DNA of 64,000 bases from Planctomycetia bacterium (GCA_030527205.1 JAUNBG010000012.1:1-64000); one strand, 5' to 3'; positions 27,804 through 38,607 are shown, numbered from the stretch's first letter. Translations and numbers: made by a program. The notes: generated by a model not told the origin, from the sequence alone.

Positions 27804-30800
27804 ATGAAAAAATCCTTTTTTCAACGTCTTTTCGATTCTTCGTTTTCCAAAAACGATCAGAACAAATCGCGTCGTCTTGTTCTGGAATCGTTGGAAAATC
27901 GAACAATGCTTAGCGCGACCTCTTGGGAAGGGTTTAATGACGCTGTTATTAACTCTTATCAGTCTTCCAGTTCGAGCGAATTCTCTTTCGACTTGCTTCG
28001 TTCGGTTGATTTATGTCAATTGGCCAAAGTCAATAATGACAACATGCCCGATTTGATTGCTTGGAATAAAGAGGCTCAAACAATTGACGTTTATCAAAAT
28101 AACAATAATTCCTTTACGCTTTTGCAGTCGACAACATTTTCTTTGGCTTCCAATCATTACGGGGTTCAGCTTTCTGATGTTACAGGCGACGGGCTCGTCG
28201 ATTTTGTTGTCGCTTATCAACCAACAACCAACCAGTCCATCCTAACCGTTGAAGTTTATCCAGGCCAGATTTCAGGAACTTTTGTTACAAGCGGTTCTTC
28301 AGTTAAAACATCTTCATTAAACTTGACCAGTTTTCCCAATATAACGGACGCTTCTGTTTTTTTTGCGACTGATATTGACTTCCAAATCAATTCAGGAACA
28401 AGAGCTTTAACCGTTCATGTCGACGGTTTATTGACCAGCGGAAGCACTCCTTCCTATTATACAGGAACAGCTCTCTTCTCGAATGACGGAAGCGGTTCTT
28501 TTAATGCTTCTGGAACACCGATAACGTCTTCGACGTTTCCCTCCGGCGTTATTACAAAATCGTTATCCTGCGTTGCCGATATTAATCTCTATTCTTCCGG
28601 ATCGTTGCAATCGACCCAATGGATCGTTGAAAATAATACATCGACCAAAGAACTTGTCTTTTATAAAACAGATGGTTCAACAACGTCGTTTACAGCGCCG
28701 ACTTTTGCCTATTCGGCGGCAACGGAAATCAATGGGATCAGTTTGAATTCCATAAATTTGGAATGGTCCATTTCGCCAATGCAAAATGTCCTTGTTTCAG
28801 GCGGGACTTTATCCGACGGAACCAAAGGGATTCTTGTTTCAACTTTGACGATTCTAAATCAAACCGTTCTTTCGGATAATGAATGGATTACGCTTTCTGA
28901 GCTTTCCATAATCAATAAACCCGCTGCTTTTGCTGATCTTAATGGCGATGAAACGCCGGAAATTTTTATTACCGATTCTCAAGGCATTTTGCCCTTAGTC
29001 GGTTCGGCCAAAACCGTTTCATTTTCGATTACCGGTTCCTCGGTTCCTGTTTCGAGCTGCTCATTTACTCCAGCATCCCGAATCGTTTCAACGCCCAATT
29101 ATCATAGCTCGACCATTGTCGATCTTGATAATGACGGTTTAACCGATGTTCTCGCCGTTGGCAATCAAAGTATCTGGTTCCTTAAAGGCAAAGGAAATGG
29201 CGAATATGAGAAAGCTGTTGCCGTTTCAGCAGATTTTGCTGTTTCAACCAACAAAGCCGTTTTTGGCGATTTTAATGGCGACGGAAAAGTCGAAGTTGCC
29301 ATAATGATGGGAACGAGTTCTTCGTCAATCGGAGGAACAGCCATTCAAATTTATGAATTGAATTCATCGACTTTCCAATTTGTCAGCCGTTATACAATAA
29401 CATTGTCGGAAACGAATAATATTATTCCAGCTCCCCAAAGTATGGTCGTCGGTCATTTTTCTCAAACCGCAAAAGATGAATTGGCTATTTTAGGTCAAGG
29501 AACCGGCAATTATCAATGCGTTCAGGTTTTTTCGCCTTATGATTCTTTTGCTGTTCCTGTCATAAAATATGATTTGGGGACAATGGGAGCAACTTCGATT
29601 GTTGCCGGAAAATTGTTTGATTCGCTTTATGACGATATCATAACGACCAATACAAATCAAGCAACGCTAACAATCCTTCAAAATACGAAACAGAAATCAT
29701 TTTCATCGCAATCCATTTCTGTTAAAACGGAAAGTTTAACAATTGCGGAATCTCAACCTGTGTCCGTTGCAATCGGCGATATTAATAACGATACGAAAGC
29801 TGATATTGTTTTCCTGAACAAAAAATCTTCTTCTGTTGCTTATATTGGCTATTTCTTGCAAGATTCAACAGAGGGTTTTTCAAATGTTGCCGCAACGGTT
29901 AAAACATCGTCCAGTTATGTGATCACAGGAACAACGCCTGTAACAATCAGTTTGAACTATTATAATGCTGATTCAATGCTCGATTTGATTGTTGCGCAAT
30001 CCGCCTCGGAAAAGACAACTCTTTACGCTTATCTTGGAACAGGGGAAAGTTCTTATTATTTTGGAACGCGTCAAACTGTTGCCTCGCAAGTCGGAGTTCA
30101 ACTGACAGTTTCGAGCGGTTTAGCTGCTGGGAAAATCAATACAGATTCTTCGAATGACATCGCCCTGGTTGGCGGAAAAGTTGTTGCTGCCCTGGTCAAT
30201 CGTTCCGCATCGGGAGGCGTAACGGGAAAAGTTCAATTTCTCTGCCAAAGCGCCAGTCAGACCGTTCAAAATTATGCCGACTCTGTCGAGAATTCTCGAA
30301 CCTGGTTGGATGAATGGTCGAATTTTTATATGGAAATTTGGGCAACAACCGAAACCAATGAGTCGATTTCTTCATTTAGTTGTTCCTTGAACTATAACAG
30401 CGGTTATTTTCTCGTTGATACCGATTCTGTTGTTGCTGGAAACGGTTTTTCAATAACATCCATTGATACATCAGTAAACGGAGTTGTTACGCTTTCTGGA
30501 ACGTCGAGCGAAACTCATAGCGCCAATGAAATGATTCTTCTTGGACGTCTCTATTTTATTCCGAATATAAACGGCGGAATTAATGTTGAGGAAATGGTCG
30601 AATCTGGTCAAGCTTTTGCTGCTTTTGATCCAGGTTTTTCGGCCTCGACGACTTCTCTTCAATTAAATAACATCAATATCAAAACCGTCTTGTATCCCGA
30701 TTCCAACGTTTTGCCGCTTTATCCCGTTCAATTCGATGCCGATGACGATGGCGAAGTCACAATCGACGATTATTCGGTTTTTGCGCGTTTCTTATTTGAA

Positions 30801-31349
30801 TCAATCAGCAATAGACCTCAGGCAACTATTTTTGATACGGATAACGACGGAGAGATTACAATTGACGATTATTCCGAATTTGTCAAAATGTATATTTCGG
30901 ATATTTATGCCGGTTCTCAGGCAGACGCAATGAATGCGAAAGACCCGAGTCATTTTCTGCCGGTTTCGGCCAATAATTTGAGCGCCGGTTCAAATCAAAC
31001 GGAAAATTTATCGATTTCTTTTGATGAAAATGATTCCTTCCCGATTTCTAACTTTGCGTCCAACGAGAGCAATCCCCTTTTGGCCGAATCAGAGAAATTT
31101 GTTGCGGAAAAGGCTCTTCAAACCGTTTTTGATCATTTTGAGGAAGTTGCAACGGATTCCTCTTTAACCGAATTACAGCAAAGCGATCTTGATTCTGTTA
31201 TCGATGATTTGTCAAAAACTGCTTCCGCAACCTTTTTTGATGACTCGGATGAGAGTTCAACAAGTTGGATATTTGAGATTATCGGTCAACAGGAAAACGA
31301 AGCGGATTCCGAAGCCAATGAAGACCTTCTTCTGACGGTTCAATTATAG
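27804..31349 (+). CDS. Secreted FG-GAP protein with cohesin-like and dockerin domains
   Basis: A 1181-residue surface protein. Residues 27-38 are LESLENRTMLSA, the planctomycete LEPR-XLL N-terminal motif. A long FG-GAP/VCBS propeller follows (about 50-800) with repeats such as ADINGDE-type calcium loops (FGDFNGDGKVEVAI, IGDINNDTKADIVF, VDLDNDGLTDVLAV). At about 833-922 is a cohesin-like beta-sandwich (SSFSCSLNYNSGYFLVDTDS). At 977 and 1010 are two dockerin/EF-hand loops, DADDDGEVTIDDYSVF and DTDNDGEITIDDYSEF. The last 140 residues are acidic and disordered. Start supported by AAAGGAG. Probably a cell-surface or matrix protein; having both a cohesin-like and a dockerin module suggests self-association, which is inference. 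Confidence 0.85.
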   Translation: MKKSFFQRLFDSSFSKNDQNKSRRLVLESLENRTMLSATSWEGFNDAVINSYQSSSSSEFSFDLLRSVDLCQLAKVNNDNMPDLIAWNKEAQTIDVYQNNNNSFTLLQSTTFSLASNHYGVQLSDVTGDGLVDFVVAYQPTTNQSILTVEVYPGQISGTFVTSGSSVKTSSLNLTSFPNITDASVFFATDIDFQINSGTRALTVHVDGLLTSGSTPSYYTGTALFSNDGSGSFNASGTPITSSTFPSGVITKSLSCVADINLYSSGSLQSTQWIVENNTSTKELVFYKTDGSTTSFTAPTFAYSAATEINGISLNSINLEWSISPMQNVLVSGGTLSDGTKGILVSTLTILNQTVLSDNEWITLSELSIINKPAAFADLNGDETPEIFITDSQGILPLVGSAKTVSFSITGSSVPVSSCSFTPASRIVSTPNYHSSTIVDLDNDGLTDVLAVGNQSIWFLKGKGNGEYEKAVAVSADFAVSTNKAVFGDFNGDGKVEVAIMMGTSSSSIGGTAIQIYELNSSTFQFVSRYTITLSETNNIIPAPQSMVVGHFSQTAKDELAILGQGTGNYQCVQVFSPYDSFAVPVIKYDLGTMGATSIVAGKLFDSLYDDIITTNTNQATLTILQNTKQKSFSSQSISVKTESLTIAESQPVSVAIGDINNDTKADIVFLNKKSSSVAYIGYFLQDSTEGFSNVAATVKTSSSYVITGTTPVTISLNYYNADSMLDLIVAQSASEKTTLYAYLGTGESSYYFGTRQTVASQVGVQLTVSSGLAAGKINTDSSNDIALVGGKVVAALVNRSASGGVTGKVQFLCQSASQTVQNYADSVENSRTWLDEWSNFYMEIWATTETNESISSFSCSLNYNSGYFLVDTDSVVAGNGFSITSIDTSVNGVVTLSGTSSETHSANEMILLGRLYFIPNINGGINVEEMVESGQAFAAFDPGFSASTTSLQLNNINIKTVLYPDSNVLPLYPVQFDADDDGEVTIDDYSVFARFLFESISNRPQATIFDTDNDGEITIDDYSEFVKMYISDIYAGSQADAMNAKDPSHFLPVSANNLSAGSNQTENLSISFDENDSFPISNFASNESNPLLAESEKFVAEKALQTVFDHFEEVATDSSLTELQQSDLDSVIDDLSKTASATFFDDSDESSTSWIFEIIGQQENEADSEANEDLLLTVQL

Positions 31350-31376
31350 AAAGTATGAAGCGACAAAATCGTTTTT

Positions 31377-31426
31377 AATCTTGAGCGTCTTTCAAAATCC
31401 AATGAGTTCTGAAAACGCTCAAGATT
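31377..31426. terminator. Terminator-like hairpin after the surface protein gene
   Basis: AATCTTGAGCGT (31377-31388) pairs with ACGCTCAAGATT (31415-31426), a perfect 12-bp stem 28 nt after the stop codon. The downstream TTAGTTTTGTTTTG is T-rich. It sits between convergent genes and could serve the minus-strand argC as well. Confidence 0.7.
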
Positions 31427-31553
31427 TGTCATTAGTTTTGTTTTGCGAAACGATTTTGTGTTTTCGTTTCCTGCTCGAAATTTCTGACTTAAGAAATCAA
31501 TGGCGAGTTCATTGAGCTTTGAACCAAAATATTAGTTCGCCAATTCAACTGAT

Positions 31554-32573
31554 TCAAATAAGAGCCGTTGTTTCCGGATAATCATAAAGAATATTGAAAT
31601 TTTGAACAGCCGCTCCGGAAGCTCCTTTAATCAGATTGTCGATGACGGAAATCGTTAAGACGCGGTCGCCAACAACCCTTGCTGTTATATGACATCGATT
31701 GGAATGCGTGACATCTTTCGTCGACGGAAGAGTTTCAACGATTTTAATAAAAGGCTCGTCCTGATAAAAAGAACGAAGAGCATCGAGGACATTTTCCTGC
31801 GTTAAACCGTTTTTTTTCATTCGAGAATAAGCCGTTGTTAAAATGCCGCGATCCATTGGCGTCAGATGCGGCGCAAAAATAATTTGGATCGATTGTCCGC
31901 TGATCGTTTCAACGACTTGTTCGATTTCCGGAACATGACGATGCGTTCCAACGCCATAAGCGGAAATGGATTCATTGCATTCAGGATAAAGATTCTTTAA
32001 TGACGGTTTGCGGCCAGCTCCAGAAATACCGCTTTTCGAATCGATTATTATATCGGTTGGCTCGATGAGTCCCAATTTAACCAACGGCGAAAGCGGAAGA
32101 ATCGCCGACGTTGAATAACAACCGGGATTGGCAACCAAAGACGCCCCGCGAATCTCTTGACGAAAGAGTTCCGGCAAACCGTATGGGACTTTCCCGAGTT
32201 GACCGGCATCGGGATGTTCGACTCCATACCATTTTTGGAAAACGGCGGCGGAATGAAGTCGATAATCTGCTCCGAAATCGATAACTTTCGCGTCCCCAGC
32301 TAAAAGAGTTGGCGCAACGGTCGCTGTTGCTGTATGCGGAAGACAACTGAAAACGCAATCGGCTCTTCGAGCGACCTCTTCCGCTGCAAGATTTTCGAGA
32401 TTCAGGGAAAGTTGACCTGTCAACGACGGATGAACCAAGTCAACCGGTTGCGTATTTTCCCGACTTGTCAATGCAACAATTTCCGCATTCGGATGACGCA
32501 ACAGAAGTTTCATTAATTCCAGCGCTGTATAACCTGTTGCTCCTAAAATGGCTATTTTTGTCATTTCTTCCAT
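31554..32573 (-). CDS. argC: N-acetyl-gamma-glutamyl-phosphate reductase
   Basis: About 339 residues. Third enzyme of arginine biosynthesis, reducing N-acetylglutamyl phosphate to the semialdehyde with NADPH. NADP loop AILGATGYTALELMKLLLRH; catalytic Cys in VANPGCYSTSAILPL; further family motifs IDSKSGISGAGRKPS and HRHVPEIEQ. I prefer ATG 32573 (after AGGAAAA) or 32564; the longer frame opens with TTG at 32648 and its extra residues are not ArgC-like. It lies 180 bp after ileS on the same strand. No other arg genes are nearby. Confidence 0.94.
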   Translation of the reverse strand: MEEMTKIAILGATGYTALELMKLLLRHPNAEIVALTSRENTQPVDLVHPSLTGQLSLNLENLAAEEVARRADCVFSCLPHTATATVAPTLLAGDAKVIDFGADYRLHSAAVFQKWYGVEHPDAGQLGKVPYGLPELFRQEIRGASLVANPGCYSTSAILPLSPLVKLGLIEPTDIIIDSKSGISGAGRKPSLKNLYPECNESISAYGVGTHRHVPEIEQVVETISGQSIQIIFAPHLTPMDRGILTTAYSRMKKNGLTQENVLDALRSFYQDEPFIKIVETLPSTKDVTHSNRCHITARVVGDRVLTISVIDNLIKGASGAAVQNFNILYDYPETTALI

Positions 32574-32753
32574 TTTTCCTGATTTGCTTAAAGGGAATTT
32601 GTTTTGAGTTCTTTTGCGGATTACAAAGTTTGACTTTATCAAATCCAAAAGGACGACTGGCGTCAGTTTATCCTGAATTGCCAGTCGTTTTATCCTGATT
32701 TGCCTGCCGTTGTCGGATTTGCGAACACAAAAACGGATATTGGGGAATTGAGT

Positions 32754-35700
32754 TTACTTTTGTTGAATGGAAACTTTTAATTCTTCGCCCTCAATTTTTG
32801 CAGAAAAAGCTTCTGCATTTGGAAGCAAATGGGGAATGAATTCCGTTGTCAGCGTTTCGCCTTTAATATAATCAGAATATTGAGCGATTGCATTTTGAAT
32901 TTTTGCGGAATCAGTCGCAATTCCAACCAGAATGCGATCTGTGTAATTGCAATTCATTTCCTTTCGGCGATCTTGAATCAAACGAATAATTTCTCGAGCT
33001 CTTCCTTCGGCAATGAGTTCGTCGGTCAACTCGGTTGAAAGAACGACAACGCAATTGGAACCTTGAGCGGCGGCGAACCCTTCTTTGGCCTGGAGTCGAA
33101 TCTGGACTTCGTCGGCAAGGAGTTCAACGTCGGTTCCGTCGAGATTCAAGGCGATTTTATGGTTTTTCGACATTTCTGCCAAAAGGAGAGCTCCGTCCAG
33201 TTGGCCAAGCTTCGCTTTAACTTTGGGGAGATTTTTCCCAAGTTTGGGGCCTAACTTTTTAAAGTCAGGAAGAACGGAATAACTAATATATTGGTCCGCT
33301 TTATCAATAAAATGAATCGATTTGACATTAAGTTCCTCTTTCATCAGATCAATTTGCGGCAACAATTCATTTTTCTGCGAAATGTCAGCCAAAACGACTT
33401 CAACGGCTGAAAGCGGCTGTCGAACCTTGAGTTTGGCGCCCATTCGAGCATTTCGTCCTAAAGAGACAATTTCTCGAACGAGATTCATTCGCCGCGATAA
33501 ATCCGAATCGATTGCCTCTTCCCTGGCAACTGGATAATCGCAAAGATGAACGCTCGGCAGGGCTTTAGTTTCAAAAGAACCAACGGCCAATTGAAGCCAA
33601 ATTCGTTCGGCCAAATAAGGAACAAAGGGAGCGATTAATTTGGCCAACGTTATCAGACATTCATAAAGCGTCCAATAGGCGTCTGATTTCGATTTTGATT
33701 CTTCCCCCGACCAAAAGCGATCTCGACTTCGGCGGACATACCAATTGGAAAGCGAATCGACAAATTCGGTTAATTTGACGCAAGCCATAAAATGATCATA
33801 ATGATCCATTCGATCTGTAACCGTCAAGATCGTTTCGTTCAGTTCGCTTAAAATCCAGCGATCCAATTCGGCTCGTTCCGTAAAAGGACGATAAGGGGAA
33901 GACGCATTTGCTGCTGATTGAAAAACGTCGGGATTAATCATTCCGCCATCTTTCGCAAGAGCGGTTGAATCGACCAATTTTCCCGGGGCAAAATCATCTA
34001 TTTTTCGATAAACATCAAAGAAAGAACAAACGTTCCAAAGTCGAATCATAAACTCGGGCATACTGTCGCGAATGGCCGATTCGCTGTATCGAATGGATGT
34101 CCAGGGCGTTTGGTTGGCGAAGAAATACCAACGAAGCGCATCGGCTCCATATTTATCGAATATTTCTCGCGGTTCCCGATAATTTCGAAGCGATTTTGAC
34201 ATTTTCTGGCCGTCCTCGCCAAGCATTAATCCAAGAACAATGCAATTTTTAAACGGATGCGGATACTCTTTTTGATCGGAAAAAAGGAGCGTACTGATTG
34301 CCAATTGAGAATAAAACCAACCCCGCGTCTGATCAATCGCTTCGCTTATAAAATCGGCAGGAAAGTTCGCTTTAAACTCTTCTTCTGATCCTTTTACATG
34401 CGGATAACCTGTCTGCGCAAACGGCATTGACCCCGAATCGAACCAGCAGTCGATGACTTCGGGAACGCGTCGCATTCGTTTGCCCGGCGCTTTCGGCGAT
34501 TCATAAGTTATCGCGTCGATATAAGGTTTATGAACTTTCAAATGACTCCAAAGTTCCTCTTGATCTTGCGACCAAAGAGAACCGGCCTCGGATTTCGCTT
34601 TTGCATAAGCGGATTCCCAAACTTCGGTTCCCTGAACATCTTGTTTGGCAAGAAGTTCGTCATAATTGCCGATCGATTCCATATAACCGGTCTCTTCGCA
34701 AACCCAAACGGGAAGCGGCGTTCCCCAAAATCGTTCTCGAGAAAGAGCCCAATCGACATTATTTTCCAGAAAGTTCCCAAAACGCCCATTTTGTATATGT
34801 TCCGGCATCCATTGAATCTTACTGTTATTTTCGAGCATTTTCTCTTTGAATTGGGTCGTTCGAATGAACCAACTTCGACGCGGATATTGAATCAAAGGGT
34901 CTTTGGAAGCTCGCCAGCAGAATGGATAATCATGAAGATATTGTTCTTGCAGAAAGAGAATTCCCCGATCTTTCAAATTTCGACAAATATCCTTATCGCA
35001 TTCTTTAACCCAGCGTCCCTGATAATCCGGAGCGTCTTCGGTAAAGCAACCATTGGGGGCAACAGCACAAATCAAATCCGGTCCTTGACCTTTTTCAAAT
35101 CGAGCCTGTTCTTCGACAAGCAGATCAAAGTCGACTTCGCCAAACGCGGGCGCTTCATGAACAAGTCCCGTTCCTGACTCTGTTGTTACAAAAGAAGCAG
35201 GACAGACGCGCCAAGCTTGATATTCCGTCTGACCATTTCGAAGTTTTCCCGTTTTTTGTCCTTCGTTTTTATAATAATAATCAAAAGGCGGTTGATAACG
35301 AAGACCAATCAAATCGCTCCCCAAAACTTTTTCGACAACGATTCCCTTTTTTTTCGCTTTGGCCATTATCGTATCGACCAGAGCCGAAGCGACAATAATT
35401 TTTCGTTCCTCAATATTTCCCTTGTCATCGGCAAGCGAAACGATCGAATATTCAAGCTCTGGATGAACCGCCGCAAATTGATTGCTCGGAAGCGTCCAGG
35501 GCGTTGTCGTCCAAACGAGAAGATCAACATTTTCAAATCGGGACTCTTTTTGGTCATTGATCAATGGAAAACGAACAAAAACGCTTGGATCGGCAACCTG
35601 GCGATAGCCCTGCCCAACTTCTCCTGACGAAAGAGCTGTTCCTCCTTGCGCCCACCACCAAACGATTTTATGTCCTTGATAAAGCAAACCGCGATCAAAA

Positions 35701-36248
35701 AGCGTTTTAAGCGCCCACCAAACGCTTTCGACGAACGATTTATGAAACGTTACATAAGCGTTATCCAAATTGATCCAGAAGCCAAGTCGTTCTGTCAATT
35801 CTTCCCATTGCTTTGTATAGCGAAAGACATTTTCGACGCAACGATGAACGAACGGTTCAATACCGAATTCCTGAATTTCTTCTTTGGAATGAATTCCAAG
35901 TTCCTTGCAAACTTCAACTTCAACTGGCAGCCCATGCGTATCCCAACCCGCTTTTCGTTCGCAGAGAAATCCTTTCATTGTTTTATAGCGAGGATAAAGG
36001 TCTTTGATCGAACGGGTCAAACAATGTCCCGGATGCGGCAGTCCATTGGCTGTCGGAGGTCCTTCATAAAAAACGAACATTCCCTGATTTTTGGCTCGAC
36101 GTTTTTCCAATGAGCGTTCATATATAGAATGGTTTCGCCAATATTGAATGATTTTTTCTTCATTCTGAGGAAAATTGGCGCTTCCGCTTTGTTGATTGTC
36201 ATTCGACAAAAGAAGATCAGGAGTTTCTGCTGTTTTTGAAGTTGTCAT
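32754..36248 (-). CDS. ileS: Isoleucyl-tRNA synthetase, eukaryote-like (IleS2-type)
   Basis: A 1164-residue class I synthetase that charges tRNA-Ile. The HIGH motif is in [20 protein letters not shown] and KMSKS in [14 protein letters not shown]. The CP1 editing domain carries [20 protein letters not shown]. The HPGH form, the length, and the C-terminal region lacking the bacterial zinc-finger cysteines fit the IleS2 branch shared with eukaryotes and often insensitive to mupirocin. ATG at 36248 with no strong Shine-Dalgarno. Upstream is 500 bp with a family-1 remnant. The housekeeping call is certain; the subtype is by motif reading. Confidence 0.95.
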   Translation of the reverse strand: MTTSKTAETPDLLLSNDNQQSGSANFPQNEEKIIQYWRNHSIYERSLEKRRAKNQGMFVFYEGPPTANGLPHPGHCLTRSIKDLYPRYKTMKGFLCERKAGWDTHGLPVEVEVCKELGIHSKEEIQEFGIEPFVHRCVENVFRYTKQWEELTERLGFWINLDNAYVTFHKSFVESVWWALKTLFDRGLLYQGHKIVWWWAQGGTALSSGEVGQGYRQVADPSVFVRFPLINDQKESRFENVDLLVWTTTPWTLPSNQFAAVHPELEYSIVSLADDKGNIEERKIIVASALVDTIMAKAKKKGIVVEKVLGSDLIGLRYQPPFDYYYKNEGQKTGKLRNGQTEYQAWRVCPASFVTTESGTGLVHEAPAFGEVDFDLLVEEQARFEKGQGPDLICAVAPNGCFTEDAPDYQGRWVKECDKDICRNLKDRGILFLQEQYLHDYPFCWRASKDPLIQYPRRSWFIRTTQFKEKMLENNSKIQWMPEHIQNGRFGNFLENNVDWALSRERFWGTPLPVWVCEETGYMESIGNYDELLAKQDVQGTEVWESAYAKAKSEAGSLWSQDQEELWSHLKVHKPYIDAITYESPKAPGKRMRRVPEVIDCWFDSGSMPFAQTGYPHVKGSEEEFKANFPADFISEAIDQTRGWFYSQLAISTLLFSDQKEYPHPFKNCIVLGLMLGEDGQKMSKSLRNYREPREIFDKYGADALRWYFFANQTPWTSIRYSESAIRDSMPEFMIRLWNVCSFFDVYRKIDDFAPGKLVDSTALAKDGGMINPDVFQSAANASSPYRPFTERAELDRWILSELNETILTVTDRMDHYDHFMACVKLTEFVDSLSNWYVRRSRDRFWSGEESKSKSDAYWTLYECLITLAKLIAPFVPYLAERIWLQLAVGSFETKALPSVHLCDYPVAREEAIDSDLSRRMNLVREIVSLGRNARMGAKLKVRQPLSAVEVVLADISQKNELLPQIDLMKEELNVKSIHFIDKADQYISYSVLPDFKKLGPKLGKNLPKVKAKLGQLDGALLLAEMSKNHKIALNLDGTDVELLADEVQIRLQAKEGFAAAQGSNCVVVLSTELTDELIAEGRAREIIRLIQDRRKEMNCNYTDRILVGIATDSAKIQNAIAQYSDYIKGETLTTEFIPHLLPNAEAFSAKIEGEELKVSIQQK

Positions 36249-36750
36249 ATCGAACTCGTTATAATTTGATCGCGATGATTTTAAAAACGATAGAAATTTT
36301 CATTATAACAGAATTGAAATTTTAAAACAGCCGGGGCAGAACGCTTCTTGAGCTTCATTTCGAGTTAAAAAAACGTTGACCAAGAAAAAAGTTGGGAATC
36401 GTTGATCGTTTTGATTTTATTGCGGATTAATCTAAAAAGAGTTTAAATTAATCCCTTTTCAATCCAAGACCAAACAGGCAAACCGCAGCTGTTATCAACG
36501 GACATTGATTTGAGAGACAATGTCCGTTTTAATTGAATCTTGATGTCCGAAATCAAATTGTATAACAGGAAGTTCTAAAAACCCCCTTGGAACGCGAACG
36601 TCCCGTCCATATCCGATCCAAAACAGGCCTGAACCCCGAACGTCCCGTCCGCAAGTCGTCCCGTCCGCAAGTTGTCCCGACTCTTTGTAAAAACCAACCG
36701 ACCTCTATTATAACATTCACAAAAAACGGGAAACATCAATATTACGAATA
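36249..36750. other. Intergenic with family-1 remnant
   Basis: About 500 bp upstream of ileS. A family-1 left end AGGAAGTTCTAAAAACCCCC begins at 36567 and the core words GAACGTCCCGTCC appear, then CCGTCCGCAAG is repeated in tandem (about 36643-36685). The copy is scrambled rather than simply cut. No gene is seen. Confidence 0.6.
36567..36690 (-). repeat. Scrambled family-1 repeat remnant
   Basis: Starts with the terminal repeat AGGAAGTTCTAAAAACCCCC and a degenerate core (GGAACGCGAACGTCCCGTCC). It is followed by three echoes of GTCCCGTCC / CGTCCCGTCCGCAAG. No right terminal repeat. It resembles the short reversed copy at 55-122 with local duplications. Confidence 0.6.
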
Positions 36751-37254
36751 TTAATATTGAGAGACATCAACATCAAGAGTTGTTTCTCCGGAAACGCTGA
36801 CTTTGAGCGATGAAGAATCTTTTTTCGTCAACGCAACCGGAATTATTTTCTCCATCTTTGCGATTTCAGCGTCTCGTTTTTTGTTATAATCGTCAATTTC
36901 AGATCGTTCCATATTTTCCATTTCTTCGACGGTCAAACGGGCCATTGACGGTTCGGGGTCTTTTTTGAGCGTTACAACGAACTCTCCCTGCGGCGCTCCT
37001 TCTTTGGAAAAATTGGCAAAGGTTGTTTGAACAACGCATTTTCCTGTTGCATCTGTTTTTCCGCCGACGATTGTACTGCTCATGGGCGTCGCCGGATAAA
37101 GCGCAACTTCAACGTCGGCAATTGGAGTTCCCCCATTTGTTACATTTACAATACAGGGCGAAACGCTCGGAAAACCGCTCGGTTTGCCTGAACAGCCGAC
37201 AAGAAGAACAACGCTCAGCAAAAGAGCGATTCCCAATAAAAGTTTATGTTGCAT
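36751..37254 (-). CDS. Small lipoprotein beside a DUF1559 gene
   Basis: About 167 residues from ATG 37254, which has AGGAAAAC upstream; longer starts lack this. A lipoprotein signal (LLLGIALLLSVVLLVGCSG, lipobox LVGC) is followed by a transthyretin/carboxypeptidase-regulatory-like beta-domain (PCIVNVTNGGTPIADVEVAL, then GKTDATGKCVVQT). The C-terminus is helical and charged (VEEMENMERSEIDDYNKKRD) and ends with a beta stretch. Small lipoproteins of this kind are commonly found directly downstream of DUF1559 genes in planctomycetes, and that is the case here (120-bp gap). Envelope-anchored; function unknown. Confidence 0.85.
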   Translation of the reverse strand: MQHKLLLGIALLLSVVLLVGCSGKPSGFPSVSPCIVNVTNGGTPIADVEVALYPATPMSSTIVGGKTDATGKCVVQTTFANFSKEGAPQGEFVVTLKKDPEPSMARLTVEEMENMERSEIDDYNKKRDAEIAKMEKIIPVALTKKDSSSLKVSVSGETTLDVDVSQY

Positions 37255-37374
37255 TTTGTTTTCCTGAAATAAAGTTATTTTTGAAAAAAAACGTCTTCGC
37301 AGAACGTTTTCCTGAGAGAAAAGCATTTCACAAAGACGTTTCAACATTGAAAAATCAAACGATTTGACACAAAA

Positions 37375-38517
37375 TTACATCGAAGATTTCGATTCGCCGC
37401 CTGCGATTGTTCCCATGGCGCCCCAAACTCCAAACGGGCTGAATCCGGCAAATTCTTTTCCGATATTTCCAGCTGAAGTTGAATAGGCTGTTCCGTTGAT
37501 ATCCGCGTCCATATCGCCGCAATCAATTGTATCGGAAACAAAACGAACGCTTCCGTCTGCCATTGACGCATTGACGCCGCCGCTGTGATTGCTTTGGGCT
37601 GAACAGATTCCATAGCCCCAACCAGCTTGACCGTTACCGCTTCCATAGGAACGGGCATTAGGAGAGTTCGGCGGAAGAATTGTCTGGAAACCGGTAATGC
37701 TGACATTGCCTTCGGCATAACATTGACCGCGTTCAAATGTACAGGCGCTGACTCCTGCTGCGAAAACGGTTCGATTGGTTGAATTGACAACGTTCAGAAC
37801 GTTTCGGGGAATAACGACTTCGCCAGATCCAAGCAGAGCAATTCCGCCTTTGATATTGGCAGATCCTTGCGTATGCCCGACAACGAGTTCAGAATAGGCA
37901 ACCGTATTGGAGGTTCCATCGGAAAGAGAGCCCATTGTATTTGTAACGACATGCCGATAATTGTTAATGGCGGTTGCTGTAAAAAGACCGCCTGGATAGA
38001 AACCGCGGGAAGACATTGCAGATTCATCGGTTTGATAAATTGAATCACCGAAACTTCCGCAATAATTGGTTCGAGCGGCATTATTGACCCAAGTTGATTT
38101 TTGCCTTGAATTTCCGTCAGAAGGACACATCAGATAGGGAATCGACTCATTATAAAGTCCTGAAGCGTTCCATTGGGAATCCGGGAACCCGTCCGTTTTC
38201 AGTCTGTCATATTGAGCGGATTGTTCGGTAAACGGGAGCAGCCAAACATGATGACCGACCCAGGCATAATCATAACCAAAACCGCCGCCTCGCGCCGGAG
38301 GAAATGAATTGTTGGAATCATGATACATATGCGTTGCCAATGTAATCTGTTTCAGATTATTTGTGCATTGCATTCTTCGAGCCGCTTCTCGAGCTGCTTG
38401 AACTGCCGGCAAAAGAAGACCAATCAAGATTCCGATAATAGCGATAACAACAAGAAGTTCAACGAGAGTGAAGCCTAATCTACCCCCCCCCCCCATTTTA
38501 ACAAAATTCGTTTTCAT
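37375..38517 (-). CDS. DUF1559 pseudopilin-like protein with G-tract start region
   Basis: A 380-residue DUF1559 protein. It begins [15 protein letters not shown], followed by the prepilin helix [20 protein letters not shown] and [21 protein letters not shown]-terminal family motif [22 protein letters not shown] 38517 has CGGAGAA seven bases upstream. Twelve consecutive G residues (minus strand) span codons 8-12, between the start and the pilin helix, so a one-base length change would switch the product off. A consensus promoter lies at 38579-38607 and a palindrome between it and the start. Likely cotranscribed with the downstream lipoprotein. Confidence 0.92.
   Translation of the reverse strand: MKTNFVKMGGGGRLGFTLVELLVVIAIIGILIGLLLPAVQAAREAARRMQCTNNLKQITLATHMYHDSNNSFPPARGGGFGYDYAWVGHHVWLLPFTEQSAQYDRLKTDGFPDSQWNASGLYNESIPYLMCPSDGNSRQKSTWVNNAARTNYCGSFGDSIYQTDESAMSSRGFYPGGLFTATAINNYRHVVTNTMGSLSDGTSNTVAYSELVVGHTQGSANIKGGIALLGSGEVVIPRNVLNVVNSTNRTVFAAGVSACTFERGQCYAEGNVSITGFQTILPPNSPNARSYGSGNGQAGWGYGICSAQSNHSGGVNASMADGSVRFVSDTIDCGDMDADINGTAYSTSAGNIGKEFAGFSPFGVWGAMGTIAGGESKSSM
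38483..38494 (-). repeat. 12-G homopolymer in coding sequence
   Basis: A run of 12 C on plus (12 G in the sense strand), only about 22 nt after the ATG of the DUF1559 gene. It is in frame in this sequence. Such tracts change length by slipped-strand mispairing and are classic phase-variation switches, but they are also prone to sequencing error. Confidence 0.85.
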
Positions 38518-38548
38518 TTTAGTTCTCCGAAATACTTTGTTATATTAT

Positions 38549-38563
38549 ATCTCTTTTAGAGAT
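38549..38563. promoter_or_regulatory. Palindrome in the DUF1559 leader
   Basis: ATCTCT-TTT-AGAGAT, a perfect 6-bp inverted repeat about 35 nt upstream of the start codon and downstream of the promoter. It could be an operator or a leader hairpin; there is no further evidence. Confidence 0.35.
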
Positions 38564-38578
38564 AACCATTAAGTTCTA

Positions 38579-38607
38579 ATATTAAACAATAGGCAACCTT
38601 TTGTCAA
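38579..38607 (-). promoter_or_regulatory. Promoter of the DUF1559/lipoprotein unit
   Basis: On minus, TTGACA (38607-38602), 17-nt spacer, TAATAT (38584-38579). The -35 is a perfect consensus and the spacing optimal. Predicted leader of about 55 nt. Confidence 0.75.
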
